From Hymenobacter sp. HSC-4F20 (GTDB taxonomy: Bacteria; Bacteroidota; Bacteroidia; Cytophagales; Hymenobacteraceae), in the NCBI RefSeq assembly GCF_019599275.1, contig NZ_JAHZTD010000001.1, positions 806,001 through 870,000 of the forward strand: DNA of 64,000 nucleotides, in the 5' to 3' direction. Numbering within the stretch: position 1 is the first letter of the stretch; each line of letters opens with the position of its first letter. Below the pieces are notes generated by a model. It was not told the origin of the DNA and searched no databases. It saw only the letters and a list, made by a program, of their open reading frames with translations. Positions 40,199-48,067 of the stretch are shown here, in pieces. A program made the translations under genes and the position numbers.

Positions 40199-43100
40199 TT
40201 AGGCGTGGGCGGGTTCCAGGGTTTCGGTGGGTTCGGCGAGCTGCTTGCGCTTCTTTTCCTTCTTATCCCGGCCTGAAAACAGCACGTAGAGGCCCGGAAT
40301 CAGAATCACGCCGAACAGGGTGCCGATGAACATGCCGCCCGCCGCGGCCGTGCCGATGGAGCGGTTGCCCAGGGCACCGGCCCCGGTAGCAATGGTCAGG
40401 GGAATCAGGCCGGCAATGAAGGCGAAAGAGGTCATCAGGATGGGGCGCAGACGGGAGTAGCCGCCCTGCACGGCCGCTTCCAGGGCCGAGAGGCCTTCTT
40501 TGCGCTTGAGCACCGCAAACTCAATGATTAAGATGGCGTTTTTGCCCAGCAGACCAATGAGCATTACCAAGGAAACCTGGGCGTAGATGTTGTTTTCCAG
40601 GCCCAGCAGCTTCAGGAACAGGAAGGCGCCGAAGATGCCGGTGGGCAGGCTTAGGATAACCGGCAGGGGTAGCAGGAAGCTTTCGTACTGAGCTGCCAGC
40701 AGCAGGTACACGAACAAAAGCACCACGGCAAACACGTAGATGGCCTGGTCGCCGCTCAGAATTTGCTCCCGGGTCATGCCGCTCCACTCGTAGCTGTAGC
40801 CGCGGGGCAGCTCCTTGGCCGCTACCTCCTCAATGGTCTTAATCACGTCGCCCGACGAGAAACCGGGGGCCACGTCGCCGTTGAGCATGGCCGAGGTGTA
40901 CATGTTGTAGCGGGTGAGCTGCTCGGGGCCGTACACGCGCTCCAGCCGCACGAAGCTGGAGTAGGGCACCATCTCGTTCCGGTCGTTTTTTACGTACATC
41001 TTTAGCACGTCCTCGGGGCTGGTGCGGTAGCCGGGCGCGGCCTGCACCATCACCTTGTACATCTGCCCGAAGCGGATGAAGTTGGAGGCGTAGAACGAGC
41101 CCATCAGGGTTTGCAGGGTACTCATGGCCTTGTCCACGGTCACGCCCTTTTTGGCCGCCTGGTCCTGATCGACGTGGATGAGGTACTGGGGGAAGCTGGC
41201 GTCGAAGCCGGTGAAGGCCCCGCCCACGGCCGGGGTGTTGGTGAGGGCTGTGATGAATTCGTTGGCTACCTTGGCGGTGGCGGGCAGGTCGCCGCGGCCG
41301 GTTTTGTCTAGTAGGCGCAGCTCGAAGCCGCTGGAGTTACCGAAGCCCGGCACCGTAGGCGGTGGGAAGAACTGAATGTCGGCGTCGTGGATGTGCTTGG
41401 TTTGCTCGTTGAGTTGAGCAATCAGGTCGGTTACCGATTCCTGGCGGGCATCCCAGGCCTTGAGGTTAATCATGCCCATGCCGTAGGAGGCACCCGCTAC
41501 CTCGTTCATCAGGCTGTAACCCGCCAGCGTCGAAACCGATTCCACCGGGCCCAACTTGGCCGCTACCTTCTGGATTTCGTCGAGCACTTTCTCGGTGCGC
41601 TCCACGGTAGCGCCGGGCGGGGTGGTCACGTTCACGTAAATCATGCCCTGGTCTTCGGTCGGGATGAAGCCGGCGGGCAGGATGGAGTTCACGCCCCAGG
41701 TAGCTAAGCAGAAGCCGACGAGCAAGCCAATGGTGATGATGCGGCGGTTAGCCACCGTGCGCACCAGCCACTGGTAGCGGGTAGCCAGGGCCTCGTAGCG
41801 GCGGTTGAAGCCGGCAAAAAACCGGTCCAGCAGCCCTTGCTTTTTGGTTTCGCCGTGCGCTACCGGCTTGAGCAGCAGGGCACACAGGGCCGGCGTCAGC
41901 GTCAGGGCATTCACGCCCGAAATGACGATGGAAATAGCCAGCGTGAGCGAGAACTGGCGGTAGAACACGCCCACCGGGCCTTCCATGAACGACACCGGCA
42001 CGAACACCGCCGACATCACCAGGGTAATGGCCACAATGGCGCCCCCAATTTCCGACATGGCTTCCAGGGTAGCGTCCATAGCGGAAAGGTGTTTCTCGTG
42101 CATTTTGGCGTGCACGGCCTCCACCACCACAATGGCGTTATCGACCACAATGCCAATGGCCAGCACCAGCGCAAACAGCGTGAGCAGGTTGATGGAGAAG
42201 CCCAGCAGCTGCATGAAGAACAGCGTACCAATGAGGGCCACCGGCACCGCCAGGGCCGGAATGAGGGTAGAGCGCCAGTCCTGTAGGAATAGGTACACCA
42301 CCACGAACACTAGCAGGAAGGCCTCTACCAGCGTGCGCAACACCTCATGAATGGAGGCATCGAGGAAGCGCGACACGTCGTAGGCCACGTTATAGGTCAT
42401 GCCGGGCGGGAAGGACGTTTGCTTCAGCTCGGCCATACGCTCCTTCACCTGCTTGATTACATCGGAAGCGTTGGAGCCCGGGCGCTGCTTGAGCATGATG
42501 GCCGCCGAGGGCTTGCCGTCAATCTTGGATACCATGCCGTAGCTGAGCACGTCGAACTTCACCTGGGCCACGTCCTTGAGGCGCAGCACCGAGCCATCGG
42601 GGTTGGCACGAAGTACAATATCCTCGTACTGCTTGGGCTCGAAGAGCTTGCCGGTGTAGCGCAGCACGTACTGCAGCATCTGGGCGTCCTGGCCCGAGCT
42701 TTCCCCCGATTTACCCGGCGCGGCCTCCACGTTCTGGGCCCGGATGGCCTCCACCACTTCCTCGGCCGACACGTTGTAGGCCACCATGCGGTCGGGCTGC
42801 AGCCATACGCGCATAGAGTACTCGCGCTGACCCATGATTTCGGCAAAGCCTACCCCATTAATGCGCTTCAACTCTTGCAGCACGTTGATGTCGGCGAAGT
42901 TGTAGATGAACTTCTCGCTGACCTTCGGGTCTTCGCTCATCACGTTGAGGTAGAGCAGCATGCTGTTCACCTCCTTCTCGGTGCTCACCCCCGCCCGAAT
43001 AACCTCTTCCGGCAGCTCATCAATGATGGTTTGCACCCGGTTTTGCACGTTCACGGCCGCCAGGTCGGGGTCGGTGCCTACCTGGAAAAACACGGTAATC

Positions 43101-43366
43101 ACCGTCAGGCCGCTGTTGCTGCTCACCGACGACATGTAGGTCATGCCCGGCACCCCGTTGATGGCGCGCTCCAGGGGCGTAGCCACGGCCTTGGCGCACA
43201 CCTCGGCGTTGGCGCCGGTGTAGCGGGCCGTTACCGTCACCGAGGGCGGCACGATATCCGGGAACTGGGTGATGGGCAGCGAGAACAACGCCAGCCCACC
43301 CAGGAAGGTGATAAACAGGGAAATCACCAGCGAGAGAACCGGCCGGCGAATGAAGAGTGCAAGCAT
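40199..43366 (-). CDS. RND efflux pump, AcrB-like inner-membrane transporter (HAE1 type)
   Basis: The 1,055-residue protein has the RND layout with two sets of membrane segments and large periplasmic loops. It starts FIRRPVLSLVISLFITFLGG, has FPDIVPPSVTVTARYTGANAEV, EVLRTLVEAFLLVFVVVYLFLQDWR and the membrane-4 segment GIVVDNAIVVVEAVH, where the second of the two Asp of AcrB's proton relay is Asn, a visible change I believe is common in this phylum. PVSFMEGPVGVFYRQFSLTLAISIVISGVNALTLTP follows. The hydrophobe/amphiphile branch, not the heavy-metal branch, is indicated. It lies between the fusion protein and outer-membrane factor genes. Confidence 0.95.
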   Translation of the reverse strand: MLALFIRRPVLSLVISLFITFLGGLALFSLPITQFPDIVPPSVTVTARYTGANAEVCAKAVATPLERAINGVPGMTYMSSVSSNSGLTVITVFFQVGTDPDLAAVNVQNRVQTIIDELPEEVIRAGVSTEKEVNSMLLYLNVMSEDPKVSEKFIYNFADINVLQELKRINGVGFAEIMGQREYSMRVWLQPDRMVAYNVSAEEVVEAIRAQNVEAAPGKSGESSGQDAQMLQYVLRYTGKLFEPKQYEDIVLRANPDGSVLRLKDVAQVKFDVLSYGMVSKIDGKPSAAIMLKQRPGSNASDVIKQVKERMAELKQTSFPPGMTYNVAYDVSRFLDASIHEVLRTLVEAFLLVFVVVYLFLQDWRSTLIPALAVPVALIGTLFFMQLLGFSINLLTLFALVLAIGIVVDNAIVVVEAVHAKMHEKHLSAMDATLEAMSEIGGAIVAITLVMSAVFVPVSFMEGPVGVFYRQFSLTLAISIVISGVNALTLTPALCALLLKPVAHGETKKQGLLDRFFAGFNRRYEALATRYQWLVRTVANRRIITIGLLVGFCLATWGVNSILPAGFIPTEDQGMIYVNVTTPPGATVERTEKVLDEIQKVAAKLGPVESVSTLAGYSLMNEVAGASYGMGMINLKAWDARQESVTDLIAQLNEQTKHIHDADIQFFPPPTVPGFGNSSGFELRLLDKTGRGDLPATAKVANEFITALTNTPAVGGAFTGFDASFPQYLIHVDQDQAAKKGVTVDKAMSTLQTLMGSFYASNFIRFGQMYKVMVQAAPGYRTSPEDVLKMYVKNDRNEMVPYSSFVRLERVYGPEQLTRYNMYTSAMLNGDVAPGFSSGDVIKTIEEVAAKELPRGYSYEWSGMTREQILSGDQAIYVFAVVLLFVYLLLAAQYESFLLPLPVILSLPTGIFGAFLFLKLLGLENNIYAQVSLVMLIGLLGKNAILIIEFAVLKRKEGLSALEAAVQGGYSRLRPILMTSFAFIAGLIPLTIATGAGALGNRSIGTAAAGGMFIGTLFGVILIPGLYVLFSGRDKKEKKRKQLAEPTETLEPAHA

Positions 43367-43416
43367 AGGTTGGGAGGTATCGGGAGGGTAGGAAGGGGTA
43401 GGGAAGGACTGAGGCT

Positions 43417-43602
43417 AAGCTTAGAAGTAGCTCCCTTCCTCAGATGAGGAGGGGCTGGGGGTGGTTGATGACCGTATGGCTAGTCTTTAGCTCTAGCTCA
43501 CCTCATCTCTAGCGGAGATTAGCTTCAATTGTCGTTCTGGGGTTTCAACCACCCTCGACCCCTCCTCATCTGAGGAGGGGAGCTAGTTCTAAGCCGAGCT
43601 TC
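43417..43602. repeat. Long imperfect inverted repeat between pump and fusion-protein genes
   Basis: Arms near 43417-43468 and 43545-43602 share AGCTCCCTTCCTCAGATGAG and GAGGGGCTGGGGGTGGTTGA-type sequence with their complements, with a few mismatches and a spacer of about 76 bases. It lies inside what should be one operon, so it might influence the ratio of its products. Confidence 0.7.
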
Positions 43603-43625
43603 TAGGCTTAGATAAAGACGTCCAC

Positions 43626-44774
43626 CTACCTCGCTTCTTCAATCAAATCGTCCATGGCCACGGGTTGGGGCTTGATGATGGCACCATCGCGCAGGTCTTG
43701 GACGCCTTCGTAGACAATGTTGTCGCCGGGTTGAAGGCCGGTTTTCACCACGTAGAAGTCGGAGAGGCGGGTTTGGGGCTGGAAGGCGTGCTGCTTCACG
43801 CGGCCTTGCTTATCGACCATGAACACGTAGTTCTTGTCCTGAATCTCGAACACCGATTTCTGAGGTACCAGCACGGCATCTTCCACCGTGTTACTCAGGC
43901 GCACCTTGCCGCTGGCCCCGTGGCGCAAGAGCTGCTGGGGGTTATCGAAGCGGGCCCGGAAGGCAATGGAGCCGGTGTTGGCCTGGAACTGGCTTTCCAC
44001 GGTTTCTACCTTGCCCTTCACCGGGTAGATGGAGCCATCGGCGAGCAGCAGGTGGGCCACGTTGGTACTCCGGGCCGAGTCGCGCTTGCTTTTCTTGACA
44101 TATTCCAAGTACTCGGCCTCCGACACGTTGAAGTAGGCAAACACCTCGTCGATGTCCGAGACGGTAGTAAGTAGGGTGCCATCCTCAATCACGCTGCCCA
44201 TTTTTAGCGGAATCCGGTTGATGACGCCATCAAACGGGGCGCGCACCAGGGTGTAGGATAGCATCAGGGCGGCGTTGGCAGCGGTGGAGCGGGCCTGCTG
44301 AATGTCGGCCTGGGCGGCGTGGTACTTGGCCTGGGCTACCTCCAGCTCCGTCTTGGAAATGATGTTTTTGTCAGTCAGCAGCTTTACCCGTTCCAGTTCC
44401 AGGCGAGCTACCCGGGCGGCGGCCTCGGCGCTGCTCAGGGCCGCTTTGGCGCGACTCAGGCGGCTTTTGTACTCCGTGTCATTGATGCGGAACAAGGGCT
44501 GGCCTTTGCGCACGGCCTGCCCCTCATCCACGTAAATCTGCTCCAGAAACCCTTCCAGCCGCGCCCGGATTTCCACGTTCTGCACCGCCTGAATGTCGGC
44601 CACGTAATCGTGGGTCAGGATGGTGTCGCGGGCCGTGAGTTGGGTAATGGGTAGGGTAGGCGGGGCCTCTGCTTTGGTGGTTTCGGCCTGGGTAGTGGCG
44701 CCGCAGCCGGCCAGGGCAGCCGAGGCCAGCGGAAGCAGAAGCCAGCAGAAGGGTTTCAGGAGGGAAGAAGGCAT
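43626..44774 (-). CDS. Membrane fusion protein of an RND efflux system (AcrA/MexE-like lipoprotein)
   Basis: The 382-residue product has a lipoprotein signal (ASAALAGC), a biotinyl-lipoyl-like domain split by a helical hairpin (VEIRARLEGFLEQIYVDEGQAVRKGQPLFRI before it and PFDGVINRIPLKMGSVIEDGTLLTTV after), a beta-barrel and a membrane-proximal domain with LVPQKSVFEIQDKNYVFMV. It bridges the pump and the outer-membrane channel in the periplasm. The ATG at 44774 fits the signal peptide better than a GTG at 44798. It opens the pump part of the cluster. Confidence 0.93.
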   Translation of the reverse strand: MPSSLLKPFCWLLLPLASAALAGCGATTQAETTKAEAPPTLPITQLTARDTILTHDYVADIQAVQNVEIRARLEGFLEQIYVDEGQAVRKGQPLFRINDTEYKSRLSRAKAALSSAEAAARVARLELERVKLLTDKNIISKTELEVAQAKYHAAQADIQQARSTAANAALMLSYTLVRAPFDGVINRIPLKMGSVIEDGTLLTTVSDIDEVFAYFNVSEAEYLEYVKKSKRDSARSTNVAHLLLADGSIYPVKGKVETVESQFQANTGSIAFRARFDNPQQLLRHGASGKVRLSNTVEDAVLVPQKSVFEIQDKNYVFMVDKQGRVKQHAFQPQTRLSDFYVVKTGLQPGDNIVYEGVQDLRDGAIIKPQPVAMDDLIEEAR

Positions 44775-44883
44775 AGGAAGGTGCTGAGGAAAAGACACAG
44801 GTAGAGAGCTTATCCGGCAAAACTCACTTGCCGGTATTAGAGCGACGTGAGGCTGAGATTAGAAAAGATTAAAAGCGGAATAT

Positions 44884-45213
44884 TTATACAAAGGCAGTGC
44901 GGCAGGCATCTTCGCCCCGGCGGCAGGCTTCGGTGCACACCCGGTGGTAGTCGGTGGCAAACTGCGTGCACTCGTTGGCGCAGGCCCGGCACAGCTCGGC
45001 GCACTCCCGCAGAATGTAGATAGTGTGCTCAGCCTCGCGGGCCACAAAAGCGGCAGCCAGTCGGCACAAATCGGCGCAGTCGCGGCTGAGCTGAAGGCTG
45101 CGAAGTTGGTTGGGGGTAGCAGAGAAGTCGGCGAAACCTAAAGCAGCGCAGTTATCACAGGCAGCGGCGCAAGCCGCCAGGGCATTCAGGACGTGTTGTT
45201 GGCGAGGAAGCAT
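44884..45213 (-). CDS. Cys-rich four-helix-bundle copper-binding-type protein (DUF326/Csp-like)
   Basis: The 109-residue protein has a helical repeat pattern with CxxxC pairs: CAAACDNC, CADLCR, CAELCRACANEC and CRRGEDAC. The many Cys facing the core of a four-helix bundle are the hallmark of Csp copper-storage proteins, which bind many Cu(I) ions. It has no signal peptide and should be cytoplasmic. It lies between a sensor-kinase module and an RND efflux operon, all on the minus strand, so a role in metal handling is likely but the metal is inferred. Confidence 0.85.
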   Translation of the reverse strand: MLPRQQHVLNALAACAAACDNCAALGFADFSATPNQLRSLQLSRDCADLCRLAAAFVAREAEHTIYILRECAELCRACANECTQFATDYHRVCTEACRRGEDACRTAFV

Positions 45214-45264
45214 GGAAAGGGTTGAAAACAGAAAAGCCGCTTAGTAGCGGCTGGGCAGCCCCGG

Positions 45265-45540
45265 TTAGGGGCCACTGGAGGCAGAAACGGCAGATAAGGT
45301 GTCGGCAGTAACGGGGTGGCCCGCCTGGCATTCAGCCAGCGCGCGGCGCACCTGCTGGAGCTCTACTTCGGTTACTAGCTCGGGCAGTTGCGCATCCAGC
45401 TCGTATTCGGCAGGGTATTCCGGGCCCTGAAACAGCAGATACAGGTTCAGGGCCGTAGACAGCAGCAACGTAACTAGCAGCAACCCCAGTAATAAGCGGT
45501 TGCGCGAAGCAGCAGTAGGTACGGGTGGTAGTCCAGCCAT
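45265..45540 (-). CDS. Small single-span membrane protein (91 aa)
   Basis: The product has a short cytoplasmic tail, one membrane helix (LLLGLLLVTLLLSTALNLYLLF) and an acidic periplasmic tail with two Glu-Leu-rich stretches (ELVTEVELQQVRRAL). I recognise no family. It lies between the sensor kinase and the copper-binding-type gene with gaps of 123 and 51 bases. A small hairpin at 45234-45251 follows it. It could be a regulator or sensor accessory, but nothing in it shows that. Confidence 0.65.
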   Translation of the reverse strand: MAGLPPVPTAASRNRLLLGLLLVTLLLSTALNLYLLFQGPEYPAEYELDAQLPELVTEVELQQVRRALAECQAGHPVTADTLSAVSASSGP

Positions 45541-45663
45541 GGCGCAAAACAGGCCCGGCGAGATTAAAACCGTATGAGAAAGGAATTAGAAGATGTTAAG
45601 CCGGAGCATGGCACGGCATCGCGCCTCGCCATACCATGGTCATCTCACCATTTCATCACTTTC

Positions 45664-47031
45664 CTATTCTGCGGCGGGTAGCTGCACGGTAGCGGTAGTG
45701 CCTTTTCCTACCTCAGAAGTCAGCTCAATCTTACCGCCATGCAGGAGCACAATTTTGCGCGTCATGGGCAGGCCAATGCCGTAGCCGGGGGCTGTGGTGT
45801 CGGTGCCGGCCCGGTAGAGCGGCTCGTAAATGCGCTCCAGCTCGTGGGGCTCCATGCCAATGCCGGTATCAGTTACGCGCACCTGAATAGTGTGCGCGGA
45901 CAGATAGCCGAGCTCCACCTGCACCCCGTCGCGGGAGTATTTGCAGGCGTTGTCCAGCAGGTTCAGCAGGGCCGTGGTGAGTAGTTGGGCGTTGCCGTGC
46001 ACCATAAACATATCCTCTACCTCGGGCGGGAGCAGGCCAAATTGCTGCTGTAGGTGGCGGGTAGGGTAGCGGGTCTGGCACGAAGCTATGGCCTGGGTCA
46101 GGCACTCATCCAGGCGCACCGGGTCGCGGCGCAGAGAGGCATCGGTTACTTTCGCCAGGCTGAGCAGGCCATTGGTCAGCTCAATGAGCTTCTTGATTTC
46201 CTCGGTAGCCGAACTGATGCTGCGCTTGGCCTCTGTCAGGTCCGTATCGTAGGCGTAGGCGGTTTCCAAGGTGCCCAGCACCGAGGCCAGGGGCGTGCGC
46301 AACTCATGGGAGGCGTTGCTCAGAAAGCTTTTTTGCGACTCAAAGGCCTGCTCCACGCCGCCCAGCATCTGGTTGAAGGTGCGGGCCAGTTGAGCAATTT
46401 CGTCGGTGCCGTTACCCTCGTCTACCCGTGCGCTCAGACGGGAGGCAGTAATGCGTTCCACCTGGCTGATAACGCGCGAAATGGGCTTCAATGACTCATC
46501 AGCAAAGTACCAGCCGGCCAGAATGATGAGCACCAGCGCCCCCAGGTTGGCCGCCAGCAGAATCAGGCGTAGCTTCTCGAGCTGCCGATGCCCAAAATCG
46601 TCGTGGCCCGAAGCAAAAATCCAGTACGGCTGCCCATTGCGCTCATAGTACAGCCCAACGGTTTCAAGGGGGCCATCCGTAAACCGCACCGGGCGGTTAG
46701 GTTGAATCTGGCTGAGGTATTGCGAGTTCAGCTTCTGGCTGAGGTTGTCGGCGCTGGTATAGAGCAGGTGCTGGCCAGGACCGTAAATGCTGATTTGCTC
46801 GCCTGGCACCGTGAACAGGTCGCGGCGGTGCATGGTACGCAGCAGCTCGTTATTGAGACTGTCGCGCCGCACCAGCACGCGAGCCGTCATGGTGGCCTTT
46901 CCGGCCAGGCGGTTGATAAAGCGCTGCTCCCGGGTGGTAGCGTGGAAGTAGTAGATAAAGATGGAAAAGCACAGCTGAATGCCCACTACCAGCAGGGTAA
47001 AGCGCAGTATCAGCTTGTTGCGAATGAGCAT
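45664..47031 (-). CDS. Sensor histidine kinase
   Basis: The 455-residue protein has an N-terminal membrane segment (about 8-28), a periplasmic sensor part (31-155), a second membrane segment (157-177), a HAMP linker, and a HisKA/HATPase core with NASHELRTPLAS (phospho-acceptor His242) and C-terminal nucleotide-binding motifs DNACKYS (N box), DTGIGM and YGIGLPMTRKI. It pairs with the response regulator just upstream, which has a matching direction. The type is that of CusS/BaeS-like sensors often linked to efflux pumps. The signal is unknown. Confidence 0.93.
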   Translation of the reverse strand: MLIRNKLILRFTLLVVGIQLCFSIFIYYFHATTREQRFINRLAGKATMTARVLVRRDSLNNELLRTMHRRDLFTVPGEQISIYGPGQHLLYTSADNLSQKLNSQYLSQIQPNRPVRFTDGPLETVGLYYERNGQPYWIFASGHDDFGHRQLEKLRLILLAANLGALVLIILAGWYFADESLKPISRVISQVERITASRLSARVDEGNGTDEIAQLARTFNQMLGGVEQAFESQKSFLSNASHELRTPLASVLGTLETAYAYDTDLTEAKRSISSATEEIKKLIELTNGLLSLAKVTDASLRRDPVRLDECLTQAIASCQTRYPTRHLQQQFGLLPPEVEDMFMVHGNAQLLTTALLNLLDNACKYSRDGVQVELGYLSAHTIQVRVTDTGIGMEPHELERIYEPLYRAGTDTTAPGYGIGLPMTRKIVLLHGGKIELTSEVGKGTTATVQLPAAE

Positions 47032-47083
47032 GCGAGTGAAGGGTAAATTTGTAGAGTTGTGAATAACGAGTTTATAAAACGTC

Positions 47084-47173
47084 TGTCATCCTGAGCAGAG
47101 CGAAGGACCTCTCCCGCTTCGCATGGGTAGTAATTATCCTCGGGAGAGGTCCTTCGCTCTGCTCAGGATGACA
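47084..47173. repeat. Inverted repeat, GTCATnCTGAGC family
   Basis: Near-perfect 32-base arms (47084-47115 and 47142-47173, TGTCATCCTGAGCAGAGCGA and complement) with a 26-base spacer. It lies between the response regulator and kinase genes, which are otherwise probably co-transcribed. Confidence 0.85.
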
Positions 47174-47225
47174 GGATGGAGGAGTGCAATTTCACCACTC
47201 CACTACTTGTCAGGTTCACCACCGC

Positions 47226-47903
47226 CTACCCCTCGCGCAGCACGTACCCCATGCCCACTACTGTATGAATCAGCTTGGTATCGTAGCCTTTGTCGAGCTT
47301 CTTGCGCAGGTAGCTCACGTACACGTCGATGACGTTGGTGTTGGTATCGAAGTTGAGCTCCCAGACCTTCTCGGCAATATCCACGCGGGAAATAATTTTG
47401 CCTCGGTTCAGCAGCAGGTATTCCAATAGGGCGTATTCCTTGGTAGTTAAGTCGATGCGCTGGCCGGCGCGGGTTACGGTTTTAGAGTCGAGGTTAAGCT
47501 CCAGGTCGGCAATACGGAGTACCTGCTTCACGGCTGCCCCCTCAGCGTGGCGGCGGGTGAGCACCCGCGCCCGCAGCAGCAGCTCCTTAAACTCGAAGGG
47601 CTTCACGAGGTAGTCGTCAGCGCCGGCCTCAAAGCCGGTTACCTTATCGTCGAGGCTGTCGAGGGCGGTGAGCAGCAGCACCGGAACGTGAGCATCCTGG
47701 GCCCGAATCAGGCGGCACAGCTCGAAGCCGTTGACGTAGGGCAGGTTCACGTCGAGAATGGCCAAATCGTAGCGCTGCTGTTGAGCCAAAGACTGACCCA
47801 TGCGCCCGTCGTAGGCCACTTCAATTTCGTAGCCCTCGTTCTCAAAGCCTTTTTTCACGAAGGAGGCCAGCTTGGGCTCGTCCTCCACTAGAAGTATTTT
47901 CAT
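47226..47903 (-). CDS. OmpR/PhoB-family response regulator
   Basis: The 225-residue protein has a receiver domain (MKILLVEDEPKLASFV, phospho-acceptor Asp51 in AILDVNLP, and LLTALDSLDDKVTGFEAGADDYLVKPF with the conserved Lys) and a winged-helix output domain (LTTKEYALLEYLLLNRGKIISR, then NVIDVYVSYLRKKLD). It would bind DNA upstream of the efflux and copper genes it precedes. It is the first gene of the leftward cluster. Confidence 0.95.
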   Translation of the reverse strand: MKILLVEDEPKLASFVKKGFENEGYEIEVAYDGRMGQSLAQQQRYDLAILDVNLPYVNGFELCRLIRAQDAHVPVLLLTALDSLDDKVTGFEAGADDYLVKPFEFKELLLRARVLTRRHAEGAAVKQVLRIADLELNLDSKTVTRAGQRIDLTTKEYALLEYLLLNRGKIISRVDIAEKVWELNFDTNTNVIDVYVSYLRKKLDKGYDTKLIHTVVGMGYVLREG

Positions 47904-47994
47904 GCAGGGTGCAAGGTAAGAGGTAGCCGCACGAAGCGGAAACCTGCCAAAAGCTGCTCCCAGTACTTCGCACTGCTACCCCCATCTTACGCAT

Positions 47995-48048
47995 AAAAGC
48001 GTGGGGCTGCTGAATCCCTGTTACCGGTTTCAGCAGCCCCACGCTTTT
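47995..48048. terminator. Bidirectional terminator between the response regulator start region and the fusion nucleotidyltransferase gene
   Basis: Arms AAAAGCGTGGGGCTGCTGAA (from 47995) and its complement (48029-48048) form a long stem with a 14-base loop and A and T flanks, just after the 48068 stop of the minus-strand gene. Confidence 0.85.
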
Positions 48049-48067
48049 TAAGCACTTACTCAGTGAA

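Noticed and set aside
40199..43366. RND pump considered as heavy-metal CzcA/CusA type because of the Csp-like neighbour
   Set aside because: The membrane-4 segment reads VDNAIVVVEAV, the drug-efflux (HAE1) pattern rather than the heavy-metal pattern.
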